Shown here piece after piece: positions 1 to 7,578 of a stretch of 33,399 nucleotides of DNA. Every line of letters starts with the position of its first letter. The stretch's first letter is position 1. Both the position numbers and the translations under genes were made by a program. The notes under the pieces were generated by a model. That model worked only from the letters and a program-made list of their open reading frames with translations, was not told the DNA's origin and ran no database searches. Origin of the DNA: Psychrobacter sp. GTDB lineage: Bacteria > Pseudomonadota > Gammaproteobacteria > Pseudomonadales > Moraxellaceae. The stretch spans positions 1 to 33,399 of the forward strand of contig JARIDJ010000024.1 of assembly GCA_029267175.1 (NCBI GenBank), given 5' to 3'.

Positions 1-53
1 AGCTTTGTTAGCTCGTCTAACTTACATTGCCGTTATAGGTAGTTTCAACTTTT

Positions 54-72
54 GGGTGCGCATGGCGTACCC
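54..72. repeat. short near-perfect palindrome downstream of xseB
   Basis: GGGTGCGC (54-61), a 3-base spacer ATG, then GCGTACCC (65-72) form an inverted repeat with one G-T wobble. It sits in the non-coding stretch beyond the 3' end of xseB. It resembles the short dispersed palindromes of the GGGTGCGC type seen scattered through many proteobacterial genomes, but copy number could not be checked. It has no T-run, so it is not a convincing intrinsic terminator. Confidence 0.4.
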
Positions 73-95
73 TACAAAAAGCTGCATTTATTCGG

Positions 96-341
96 CTAAC
101 TTTCTATTTTGGGTGTAGCGTCTTCTTTAGCAAAAGCGGCATCCAAAGCTTGTTGCACGGCATTGATACGGGTTTCACACACGCGGTAAGCGGCGATGGA
201 TTCTTCTACCGTCGTCATCAAATTATCAATATCTGGCTCATCTTGCTGCTGCAATTCAGCGGCATTACTCTTTAAAATATCATAGGCCGCCTTAAAGGTC
301 TTTGGGGCGGCTTTTTTGCGTTTGCGAGTCGGGGTGCTCAT
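96..341 (-). CDS. xseB: exodeoxyribonuclease VII small subunit
   Basis: Small subunit of exonuclease VII, the cytoplasmic nuclease that degrades single-stranded DNA to acid-insoluble and then acid-soluble oligonucleotides in both directions. The 81-residue protein has a basic start (STPTRKRKKAAPKTF), then a predicted helical stretch with the family pattern (AYDILKSNAAELQQ, then DIDNLMTTVEESIAAYRVCETRINAVQQALD). Length fits the family (about 70-85 residues). The ATG at 341 is preceded by AAGGAA at good spacing. It begins only 22 bases after the end of xseA on the same strand, so the two subunits are probably translated from one transcript with xseA first. Sure of the identity mainly because of the xseA partner and the size. 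Confidence 0.88.
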   Translation of the reverse strand: MSTPTRKRKKAAPKTFKAAYDILKSNAAELQQQDEPDIDNLMTTVEESIAAYRVCETRINAVQQALDAAFAKEDATPKIES

Positions 342-363
342 AGGGTTTCCTTCTATTAAATTA

Positions 364-1893
364 TTAGCTTTTAATCTCTACGTTATTAACTTGTAAGATT
401 TGCGCGGTTGCTTGCCCATCTTTAAGTATAATTTTGATCGTTTGTTCGGCATAGAGCTGCGTGCTACTGGTCAATAGCTGCTTGCCTTGATGATCCATTA
501 GCATGCTATAGCCTTGCTTTAGCACGCGCGTCGGTCGATGTAGTAGCACGATATCGCGTAGATGTTCGCTTTCGCGCTGGGCTTGGACTAGCTGCTGCTC
601 GGCGCTGTGCATAATGGCTTGCTTTTGGCTCGCCGCTTTTATACTAGCCGTCGCTAATTGCTGCTGCGCTGCGGCTTTGATTTGGCTTTGCCAATCGCTA
701 GTTATTCTTGCTGCCTGTTTGACTTGACGCTTCGCACTTTGCTGAATGCTTTGCCAAGCGTAATCGCTGTCTTTTTGTAGCGCGGTGAGCTGGCCAATCG
801 TTTGCGATTGTAAATGGCTAAGTTGCCGCGCAGTTTGCTGTTCGGCGACTTTGAGTTGCCGCTGCGCCGCACGCTTGATTTGCGCTTGAAAGTTTAGAGT
901 TTGCGTCACTAAGTTCGCTAGATGCACAGTAATCGCCGCTATCACTTTTGAGGGGGTATCAAAGCTAGTATGCGCCACCTCATCTAGGATAACTTTATCG
1001 CGCTCATGACCGATACCGACCCAAACCGGCACCGGCTGCTCAGCGACCAAAGCCGCTAATTCATAATCGTTAAGATAGGCCAAATCACCTACCGCACCGC
1101 CGCCGCGAATAATCACCAGCAGATCTGGTAGGCGCTGATAAGTGTCATAGAACTGCTGCTGCGAGGTGACAATAGCTTGGCGAATCTCACTTGGCGCATG
1201 ATTGCCCTGAAAGGTTGCATGATGATAATGAAACACGCAGGCACCAGTAGCATCCAAACGTTCAGCATCGGCTTGAAAGTCGCCTAATCCTGCCGCTTTT
1301 TCGGGCGCAATGACGATGACGTGCTCAATATCAAAAGGCGAGGGCAGTTGCTGATTGAGATGTATCAAACCCTCGCCTGTCAACTTATCCACCATCTGCG
1401 CATACTGCCGCGCCAAGTCTCCTAAGGTGTAACTTGGATCGATATCTTCAATCGTTAGCGTAAAGCCGTATTGGGCATGAAAGCTCGCTGATACTTTGAG
1501 CAGCACTGTCAAATCACGGCTGAGCGCCATACCAGTTGCGCGCTCAAACTTAGCCAGTACTCTTGAGGCTTTAAAACGCCATAAGTTACCACGGCAGCTA
1601 GCGACTACTTGACCTGCATCATCTTTTTCGGCCAATTCAAAATAATAGTGTCCGCCTTTACTCGATAGATTGCGAATCTCCGCTTTGACCCACACTCGAT
1701 GGGCAAAGGTCTGCTTGACCACCATCTCAACCGCTGATAAGTAATCGCTTAAACGCAGTACCGTATCTTCAAGGTTATTTTCAAGGCTGCCTTCGATTTC
1801 GGCTAACTCCGCTTCTAGAGTGGCTAAGTCCTTAGCCGGGACTATTGTCTTATTATCAGCTTGTTTAAGATTAGCAAAATTAGGTTTGCGCAT
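364..1893 (-). CDS. xseA: exodeoxyribonuclease VII large subunit
   Basis: Catalytic large subunit of exonuclease VII, which acts on single-stranded DNA with XseB. At 509 residues it is longer than the usual roughly 400-460. Residues about 1-45 are an extra N-terminal segment. The OB-fold follows (LRLSDYLSAVEMVVKQTF, then VWVKAEIRNLS and GGHYYFEL). The nuclease core carries the family motifs IIRGGGAVGDL near residues 260-270 and GIGHERD near 292-298, with DTPSKVIAAI after it. Residues about 325-470 are a Gln/Ala/Arg-rich probable coiled coil that in this family carries the small subunits. The final GYSMLMDHQGK segment matches the C-terminal family domain. The ATG at 1893 has only a weak ribosome-binding site, so a start further in, nearer the OB-fold, is possible. 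A 42-base gap separates it from the lipoprotein gene upstream. Confidence 0.95.
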   Translation of the reverse strand: MRKPNFANLKQADNKTIVPAKDLATLEAELAEIEGSLENNLEDTVLRLSDYLSAVEMVVKQTFAHRVWVKAEIRNLSSKGGHYYFELAEKDDAGQVVASCRGNLWRFKASRVLAKFERATGMALSRDLTVLLKVSASFHAQYGFTLTIEDIDPSYTLGDLARQYAQMVDKLTGEGLIHLNQQLPSPFDIEHVIVIAPEKAAGLGDFQADAERLDATGACVFHYHHATFQGNHAPSEIRQAIVTSQQQFYDTYQRLPDLLVIIRGGGAVGDLAYLNDYELAALVAEQPVPVWVGIGHERDKVILDEVAHTSFDTPSKVIAAITVHLANLVTQTLNFQAQIKRAAQRQLKVAEQQTARQLSHLQSQTIGQLTALQKDSDYAWQSIQQSAKRQVKQAARITSDWQSQIKAAAQQQLATASIKAASQKQAIMHSAEQQLVQAQRESEHLRDIVLLHRPTRVLKQGYSMLMDHQGKQLLTSSTQLYAEQTIKIILKDGQATAQILQVNNVEIKS

Positions 1894-1935
1894 AAAATCA
1901 GACCAAGAATTAAAGATAAATAAAGTAGTTACAAG

Positions 1936-2349
1936 TTACTGGCAGCGAAAGTTAATAGTATATTCATAATCATCATCACGCGACAACTCAGGGGAGCCAG
2001 TACCTAGTATAGTGCCTAATACCGCGCCTGCCTGTCCGACCATGCGGCCCATACGTTCATCTAATACGCCATTATACTTGACTGTATCTTTGACCACGAT
2101 GACTTGTTTGCTACGGCAAGTTTTATTGGCGCTATCGATAGCGTTTTGCTGGGCTTTTATTTTGGTATCGCCAAGCCCTGTGGTCTCAAAAGTGGAGTCA
2201 GCACGCTGAATGACAGGAGAGGAAGGTGTGCTTTGACAAGCGCTTAGAGCTAGTGCTGCTATCATGGTCGTCGCCAAAAAAGCTGTTTTTTTAATGGAGC
2301 CAGTGTTATTAGACTTAGTGCTTTGAGAATGAGTGTTAAAGCTAGTCAT
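1936..2349 (-). CDS. small outer-membrane lipoprotein of unknown function
   Basis: I do not recognise a named family. The 137-residue protein has a polar N-terminus with a KK pair, a hydrophobic run (TAFLATTMIAALALSAC) and a lipobox LSAC, so it should be lipidated at Cys38 and, with Gln after the Cys, sent to the outer membrane. The mature part has a STFETTGLGDTKIKAQQNAI segment typical of a small folded periplasmic domain, two further Cys residues (in NKTCRSK and the C-terminal FRCQ) that could form a disulfide, and a Gly-rich stretch (GRMVGQAGAVLGTILG) of the kind found in glycine-zipper lipoproteins. The ATG at 2349 follows AAAGGA at good spacing. It lies upstream of xseA on the same strand and may be co-transcribed with it. 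Confidence 0.8.
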   Translation of the reverse strand: MTSFNTHSQSTKSNNTGSIKKTAFLATTMIAALALSACQSTPSSPVIQRADSTFETTGLGDTKIKAQQNAIDSANKTCRSKQVIVVKDTVKYNGVLDERMGRMVGQAGAVLGTILGTGSPELSRDDDYEYTINFRCQ

Positions 2350-2405
2350 GGGACAGTCCTTTGCTATAAGTGAGTCAAAGTGGATAGGGTGAGAGTAAAG
2401 GTAAT

Positions 2406-2434
2406 AGTGTACTTAGTAAAGCTTATAAAGTTAA
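2406..2434 (-). promoter_or_regulatory. candidate promoter for the lipoprotein-xseA-xseB run
   Basis: On the minus strand, TTAACT (2434-2429), a 17-base spacer, then TACACT (2411-2406), about 57 bases upstream of the lipoprotein start. Each hexamer matches the sigma70 consensus at four of six positions. The surrounding DNA is AT-rich, so chance matches are common. Confidence 0.35.
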
Positions 2435-2521
2435 CCCATTTGCACTCTTAACGTCTAGGTGCTTAATGTATGTACAGTTTCTACAGTTTATTGTTGAGGC
2501 GTTATACTTAAGCTGATGATA

Positions 2522-2550
2522 TTGAAACAGCAAATCACTTGAAATATAAG
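2522..2550 (+). promoter_or_regulatory. candidate sigma70 promoter for the alpha/beta hydrolase
   Basis: TTGAAA (2522-2527), an exact 17-base spacer, then TATAAG (2545-2550), 48 bases before the ATG at 2599. Five of six consensus matches in the -10 and four in the -35, ideal spacing and correct placement make this one of the better promoter candidates in the window. Confidence 0.55.
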
Positions 2551-2598
2551 TTAATTCTAGGATAATTGACCTCACCTTTTTAATCAGTAGTTATTATT

Positions 2599-3252
2599 AT
2601 GCCTTTAATTCCCGCTCCTGCCGGTGTACTCGAAGTCGACGCGCTTTGGCAGCAAGATAATCCTTGTGATTCTAACACCGATACTGTGGCCTTATTGTGT
2701 CATCCCAACCCCCTATTTGAAGGAACGATGAATAATAAAGTCGTGACCACTATGTACCGTTTCGCCCGTGATAGTGGTATGCACGTGGTGCGTTTTAACT
2801 TTCGCGGCGTGGGACAATCGACAGGTGAGCATGATTATGCGGAGGGTGAAGTGGTCGATGCTATGACCGTGCTACAATGGATTGCAGGACAAACCAATGC
2901 GCGCAAGCTATGGTTAGGCGGCTTCTCTTTTGGCGGTTATATTACCGCGCGTGTGGCTGAGCAACTGCTCGTCTCACCGCATGTTTGGGGTTTAAGCGAC
3001 TTTGAGATTGCCAATGTTGCGCTTATCTCTCCTTCCATTGAAAAAAATGATAGCGAGCATATTAGCTTGCCGACTGACAAGACTTTTGAGATTTATGGCG
3101 ATGCTGATGAAGTCATTTCTCCTAATAATATGCAGGCTTTCGCTCAGCGTTTGGGTATTGAGGTTAGCATTATAGAAGGAGCCGGACATTTTTTTCATGG
3201 GCGTTTGAGCGAACTAAAAAAACTATTAGAGCAGCACAGCTCTACAGACTAA
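2599..3252 (+). CDS. alpha/beta hydrolase (COG2945-type)
   Basis: Probable cytoplasmic serine hydrolase of unknown substrate. The 217-residue protein shows the alpha/beta hydrolase layout: strand with CHPNPLFEGTMNNKVV (oxyanion region, the HPNP...G.M.NKVV signature of this subgroup), then VRFNFRGVGQSTG, the nucleophile elbow GFSFGG with Ser110, an acid in YGDADEVI around residue 168, and the catalytic His197 in GAGHFFHGRL. No signal peptide is present. Length matches the small COG2945 group (about 200-220). It stands alone between two intergenic regions and has its own candidate promoter at 2522-2550. The fold and catalytic triad are clear; the physiological reaction is not. Confidence 0.88.
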   Translation: MPLIPAPAGVLEVDALWQQDNPCDSNTDTVALLCHPNPLFEGTMNNKVVTTMYRFARDSGMHVVRFNFRGVGQSTGEHDYAEGEVVDAMTVLQWIAGQTNARKLWLGGFSFGGYITARVAEQLLVSPHVWGLSDFEIANVALISPSIEKNDSEHISLPTDKTFEIYGDADEVISPNNMQAFAQRLGIEVSIIEGAGHFFHGRLSELKKLLEQHSSTD

Positions 3253-3323
3253 AATGTGCTACTGATAATATTGACTATCAACATTATCAATGTAACTATT
3301 TAAATTGATTTGGATATAACTAT

Positions 3324-3507
3324 GACTGGCAGTACCAGTCTAAAGAATAGCGAGCAATGTACTATATAATAGTCGTAGATAGAGCTATAGTAAGCTCGCT
3401 ATTAACCTAATTATTAAGTTAGTATCTTAGCCGTGTTGGCCTAGAGAATAAAAGATGTTTAGCAAGCTTACGCTGCTAGTTATAAATAGTAGAACATCAT
3501 TTATTCT
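3324..3507. repeat. cluster of inverted repeats in the hydrolase-zapE gap
   Basis: The 339-base gap (3253-3591) holds no credible gene. It contains three inverted repeats in a row: GACTGG/CCAGTC (3324-3329 and 3335-3340, 5-base loop); AATAGCGAGC/GCTCGCTATT (3346-3355 and 3394-3403, 38-base loop, perfect); and AGAATAAAAGATGTT against AACATCATTTATTCT (3445-3459 and 3493-3507, one mismatch in 15), with an inner TAGCA/TGCTA pair. None is followed by a T-run that would make an obvious terminator. They may be remnants of a dispersed palindromic element or structured RNA. Confidence 0.5.
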
Positions 3508-3591
3508 GACGCCTCTAGCCTTATTATCTCAGTGTAAAAGACATAAGCTGATAAGGGTAGACGGTTACAACACCTGTTTTTGTTTTGTTAA

Positions 3592-4707
3592 ATGATGAGT
3601 CGTATTATGAGATTATCTCCATTGCAGCGCTACGAGCAAGCCATCGCCTCAGATGACTTTTCCCGAGATGAACAGCAATACCTAGCCATGAGCTATCTTG
3701 ATGATCTTTATCATAAGCTTAATAATACAGTTGAAGAAAAAAAGGGTTTTTTCGGTTTTTTAAAAGCTAAGCCTACCGCGCCTAAAGGCCTTTATATGTG
3801 GGGCGGTGTCGGCCGCGGTAAGACCTGGATGATGGATATGTTTTATGACTCGCTAACTATCGAGCGTAAGATACGTCAGCATTTTCATCATTTTATGCAG
3901 CGAGTGCATAAAGAGCTCAATCAGCTGCAAGGCCAAAGCGATCCGCTAGAAAAGGTTGCTGATATTATTCATAAAGAAGCAGTTGTGATCTGCTTTGATG
4001 AGTTTTTTGTCTCTAACGTCTCTGATGCAATGATACTTGGTGACTTATTCACTATGCTGTTCAATCGCGGTGTGACTTTGGTGGCGACCTCAAACATTGA
4101 GCCGGCAGGTCTATATAAAGACGGTCTGCATCGTGATCGCTTTTTGCCCGCTATTAAGGAAGTTGAGACGCATTGCACTGTTATGAATATCGACTCAGGT
4201 ATCGATTATCGCTTGCGAGTATTGCAACAAGCAGAGCTTTATAAGTCGCCAATGACGCGTGAAAATCACAACTGGCTTGCTAACCGCTTTGCTAGTTTGT
4301 CGAACAATCTTAAGATTAGTAGCGAGCCTATTATTATTAATGGTCGCGAGATTAAGATAAATGCGCGCACAGAAGATATTTTATTCTGCGATTTTCGTCA
4401 TTTATGTATGCAGCCGCGCTCAGCCGCTGACTTTATTGAGATTGCCAATCGCTTTAGTACGGTTTTGATCAACGCCGTCCCAGCGTTAAATGATGATCTG
4501 CGTGATCCTACGCGCCGCTTTATCTACCTTGTCGATGAGTTTTATGATCGCCGCGTCAAGCTTTTGGTACGTGCTGAGCAGTCTATTCTTGAGCTATATC
4601 AAGGCGAAAAACTCGCTTTTGAGATTGAGCGTACGCGTTCGCGCTTACTTGAGATGCAATCAGAGGACTATCTAAAGCTGAAACATCGTCTTGATGAGGT
4701 GGCTTAA
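3592..4707 (+). CDS. zapE: cell division protein ZapE (AFG1-family ATPase)
   Basis: P-loop ATPase of the AFG1/ZapE family, which in E. coli associates with the Z-ring and destabilises FtsZ polymers, and in mitochondria (AFG1) assists turnover of membrane proteins. The 371 residues match the family length. The Walker A motif GGVGRGKT is at residues 71-78, followed by the family's typical WMMDMFYDSL. The Walker B motif VICFDEFFV is near residues 131-138, then SDAMIL and the sensor segment TLVATSNIEPAGLYKDGLHRDRFLPAI. A C-terminal LVDEFYDRRVKLLV motif is also characteristic. Three in-frame ATGs (3592, 3595, 3607) are possible; none has a clear ribosome-binding site. It sits alone after a repeat-rich gap. 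Confidence 0.93.
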   Translation: MMSRIMRLSPLQRYEQAIASDDFSRDEQQYLAMSYLDDLYHKLNNTVEEKKGFFGFLKAKPTAPKGLYMWGGVGRGKTWMMDMFYDSLTIERKIRQHFHHFMQRVHKELNQLQGQSDPLEKVADIIHKEAVVICFDEFFVSNVSDAMILGDLFTMLFNRGVTLVATSNIEPAGLYKDGLHRDRFLPAIKEVETHCTVMNIDSGIDYRLRVLQQAELYKSPMTRENHNWLANRFASLSNNLKISSEPIIINGREIKINARTEDILFCDFRHLCMQPRSAADFIEIANRFSTVLINAVPALNDDLRDPTRRFIYLVDEFYDRRVKLLVRAEQSILELYQGEKLAFEIERTRSRLLEMQSEDYLKLKHRLDEVA

Positions 4708-4834
4708 AAAATAAGAACAGCTGACTCATTCACTACCTGTCAACACTCAAGAGAACATAGCGTTATAAAAGGGTAAAACCTATTCGATACCATGACAATA
4801 AGTATAATAATGGATATATAAAAAAGGACGATAA

Positions 4835-5536
4835 ATGAGCACTGCTAAAGAGCGATTAATTACCGAAGAAGATGAGCAAGATATGCCATTGATGGCAGAG
4901 GGCGATATTGAAGATGAAGAGCTATTAGATGAGGCCGAGGTTAAGGGTGCCATGACTGCAAGCCCTGAGCAGCTTATTGACTGGATTAAGTCCAGACGTA
5001 CTATCGGTAATCTACAACTGCCGGCTCCTACTCATGAACAAATTAGAATGGCAATTGAATGTGCAGCCACAGCGCCCGATCACAAAAAACTGCGTCCTTG
5101 GCGCTTTATTGTAACTGAAGGCGAAGCGCGTCAACAGCTTGGTCAAGTCCTACTTGAGGCGGCAGAAGCGCAAGCGGCTAGAGAAGGCGATAAGCTCTCT
5201 GACAAAACACGGCACAAGACCGCTAATCTACCGATGCGTGCACCCGTTATTATTACTGTAGTGACAAAAATGCAAGAGCACAAAAAAGTACCGCCCTTTG
5301 AGCAGATGCTAAGCGCTGGAGCGGCGGTACAAAACCTGCTATTAGCGTTAATGGCGCAAGGATTTAGCACGGTATGGCGCACCGGTCTATTGTGTAATGA
5401 GCCTGCGGTAAAGGCTTATTTTGATGTTGGCGATGATGATTATGTCACCGCTTTTGTTTATACTGGCACCAGTCCAAAAAACAACCCACGTCGTAAACCT
5501 ATGGATATTGAACCGCTGCTGCGCTTTGAGCGTTAA
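4835..5536 (+). CDS. nitroreductase family protein (YdjA-like)
   Basis: FMN-dependent oxidoreductase of the nitroreductase fold, closest in pattern to E. coli YdjA: SRRTIGNLQLPAPTHEQI, then AATAPDHKKLRPWRFIV (the APDHK motif contacting FMN), RAPVIITVVTKMQEHKKVPPFEQMLSAGAAVQNLLLALMAQGFSTVWRTG (split here by position: residues about 146-190), and a C-terminal YTGTSP segment. Such proteins reduce nitro or quinone compounds with NAD(P)H; the natural substrate is unknown. At 233 residues it is about 45-50 longer than YdjA because of an acidic N-terminal extension (residues about 8-40, rich in Glu and Asp). The ATG at 4835 follows AAGGACG at good spacing, so the extension is probably real. Confidence 0.88.
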   Translation: MSTAKERLITEEDEQDMPLMAEGDIEDEELLDEAEVKGAMTASPEQLIDWIKSRRTIGNLQLPAPTHEQIRMAIECAATAPDHKKLRPWRFIVTEGEARQQLGQVLLEAAEAQAAREGDKLSDKTRHKTANLPMRAPVIITVVTKMQEHKKVPPFEQMLSAGAAVQNLLLALMAQGFSTVWRTGLLCNEPAVKAYFDVGDDDYVTAFVYTGTSPKNNPRRKPMDIEPLLRFER

Positions 5537-5593
5537 GGCCATTATTAGCGACTCACTTAATAGGTTTAGTGTTTTTAATACGGATATAAGTCT

Positions 5594-6982
5594 ATGACCA
5601 GCTCTTCTAATAATGATAATAACAAACCGCTTGCGTCTGATAAAAAAGCGAAGCGTGATAGTAAGGCTGCCAGTAAGAGTGCCAAAGATAACGCTGCAGC
5701 GACTATAAAGGATCAGTTAGCTCTTGCGGATGCTAATAATGATTCTGACGCAAAACCAAGTGGCCTATTAGCTAGTATCCTTGATCGAGCCGCAAAGTCA
5801 GGCTTTGGTCGCAAAAAATTAAATCCCAGTAAAGTTGAGGCGGCAGTAGCCAAAAAAATGGATCAAATACATAAGAACCCTACAAAAATACGTCTAACGG
5901 TCTTAGGCGGTGGTAGTTTTGGTACCGCAATGGCAAATCTTGCTGCGCGTAACGGCTGTGATACTACGCTTTGGGTACGTAATAAACGTACCGTTAAATC
6001 TATGGCCAAGCTGCAGATGAATAAGAAGTATCTACCAGGTTATAAGCTCGATGATCGCCTCAAATACAGCTATGAGCTAGAGGCGGCAGTCAAAGATAAA
6101 GATATTATCTTTTTGGCAGTGCCAAGCTCCGCCTTTCGCGAGACTTTGCAGAACATCAAACCCTTTATCAGCGGTCAGTCTATTGTTTCGCTTACCAAAG
6201 GCATGGAAAAAGACACTTTTGCCATGATGAGCGACATTATCAAAGATGAGTTGCCAGAGGTCAATTTTGGGGTGCTATCAGGGCCTAATCTTGCCGTTGA
6301 GATCATGAAAAACATGCCATCAGCCACGGTTATCGCTAGTGAGTCGGAGCCTTTGCGTCATGCGGTACAAGCGGCGCTACACAGTGCTTTTTTTAGAGTA
6401 TTTGCCAGTGATGATATCCGCGGTGTTGAGCTTGGCGGCGCACTCAAAAACATCTATGCTATCGCTATGGGTATGGCGGCGGCTTATGATGTCGGCGAAA
6501 ATACTAAGGCCATGTTGCTAACGCGTGCATTGGCTGAGATGAGCCGTTTTGGACTTGAGGAGGGCGCTAATCCGCTTACCTTTTTGGGCCTATCAGGTGT
6601 CGGCGATCTGTACGCTACTTGTAGCTCAGAGCTGAGCCGAAACTTTCGTATCGGCAATATGCTCGGGCGCGGCATGAGTATCGATGCGGCGGTCAAAAAA
6701 CTAGGACAGACCGCAGAAGGCGTCAACACCATTCAGCAAGTGCACGAAAAAGCGACTAAAATGGGTATCTATATGCCTATTACGCACGCGCTTTATGCCG
6801 TCATCTATGAAGATAAAGCGGCGTTAGGCGTGGCGCTGCATTTGATGGAAGCTGGCTTTCGCAGCGATGTCGAGTTTGTCATGCCGCACGATCATAGCAA
6901 TGCCTCCTTAAGCGCGCAGATGAATGCCGCTAGCGATGATGATGGTGGCAACGAGGATGACGATAACAGCAACGCTAAATAA
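5594..6982 (+). CDS. gpsA: glycerol-3-phosphate dehydrogenase [NAD(P)+]
   Basis: Cytoplasmic enzyme reducing dihydroxyacetone phosphate to sn-glycerol 3-phosphate, the entry to phospholipid synthesis. The Rossmann dinucleotide motif VLGGGSFGTAMA is at about residues 102-113; VLSGPNLAVEI and the catalytic-lysine segment GALKNIYAIAMGM follow, then FLGLSGVGDLYATC and RNFRIGNMLGRG. The core is typical of the family (about 340 residues), but the protein has 462: an extra N-terminal segment of about 95 residues rich in Lys, Ser, Ala, Asn and Asp, and a C-terminal tail of about 30 rich in Asp and Asn. An internal ATG at 5858 (residue 89) would give a more normal length but has no good ribosome-binding site. 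It begins 57 bases after the nitroreductase and is followed 46 bases later by sixA. Confidence 0.95.
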   Translation: MTSSSNNDNNKPLASDKKAKRDSKAASKSAKDNAAATIKDQLALADANNDSDAKPSGLLASILDRAAKSGFGRKKLNPSKVEAAVAKKMDQIHKNPTKIRLTVLGGGSFGTAMANLAARNGCDTTLWVRNKRTVKSMAKLQMNKKYLPGYKLDDRLKYSYELEAAVKDKDIIFLAVPSSAFRETLQNIKPFISGQSIVSLTKGMEKDTFAMMSDIIKDELPEVNFGVLSGPNLAVEIMKNMPSATVIASESEPLRHAVQAALHSAFFRVFASDDIRGVELGGALKNIYAIAMGMAAAYDVGENTKAMLLTRALAEMSRFGLEEGANPLTFLGLSGVGDLYATCSSELSRNFRIGNMLGRGMSIDAAVKKLGQTAEGVNTIQQVHEKATKMGIYMPITHALYAVIYEDKAALGVALHLMEAGFRSDVEFVMPHDHSNASLSAQMNAASDDDGGNEDDDNSNAK

Positions 6983-7028
6983 AGCTGTAGCCGTTTTAGA
7001 GCAGATAAGAGACAGCTAAAGGATTATT

Positions 7029-7499
7029 ATGAAAATTATACTTATGCGCCACGGACAAGCAGAAGATTACACTCATCCCGATAGCGCTAGACAATTAACT
7101 GAGTTTGGTCACAGCCAAGCTGCGCAAACTGCTGATTATATTATGCAGCATTATTGCCCGGATCATTTTGTCGTTAGCCCTTATGATAGAGCGCAGCAGA
7201 CGCTAAACGAGTTACAGGCGCGAGCAGCAGAGGTTTTTGCAAAGAAGATTTCGGCTACTGTACAAAATAATATCACCCCAGCCGATGATGCTAATGCTGC
7301 CTTGATAGAGCTTGGACATATCGAAGCGCAGTGCTTAGTGGTAGTCTGTCATATGTCTATTGTTGCCAATCTTGCCAGCCTGCTCACTGGCACTAGTGCT
7401 GAAGCGTTTTCGCTCGCAGAGGCACGAGTGTTTGAGATGGAATTTGTTATGTCTGGTATGGCAAAAGAGATTGATCGCTTTGTACCCAAGCAGCCTTAA
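7029..7499 (+). CDS. sixA: phosphohistidine phosphatase SixA
   Basis: Histidine-phosphatase superfamily protein. SixA in E. coli removes phosphate from histidine on phosphotransfer proteins such as ArcB and the nitrogen PTS protein NPr. The catalytic RHG motif lies right at the N-terminus (MKIILMRHGQAE, His8 being the phospho-acceptor), Arg in VVSPYDRAQQT is the second conserved active-site Arg, and His108 in VVVCHMSIVANL is the second catalytic His. The 156-residue length fits SixA rather than the longer phosphoglycerate mutases. The ATG at 7029 follows AAAGGA. It sits 46 bases after gpsA and 79 before gspL and may be in the same transcript. The target phosphoprotein is unknown here. Confidence 0.9.
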   Translation: MKIILMRHGQAEDYTHPDSARQLTEFGHSQAAQTADYIMQHYCPDHFVVSPYDRAQQTLNELQARAAEVFAKKISATVQNNITPADDANAALIELGHIEAQCLVVVCHMSIVANLASLLTGTSAEAFSLAEARVFEMEFVMSGMAKEIDRFVPKQP

Positions 7500-7578
7500 T
7501 ATAGTAACCTCGATATAATCAAATCAGGTTGTGTTTGATAAATAGCCTCAGTAGGCTGACGACGTAAGGACTTCTGTA

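Noticed and set aside
2012..2209. 65-codon frame opposite the lipoprotein gene
   Set aside because: It is antisense to a gene with a clear lipobox and good ribosome-binding site; no independent support.
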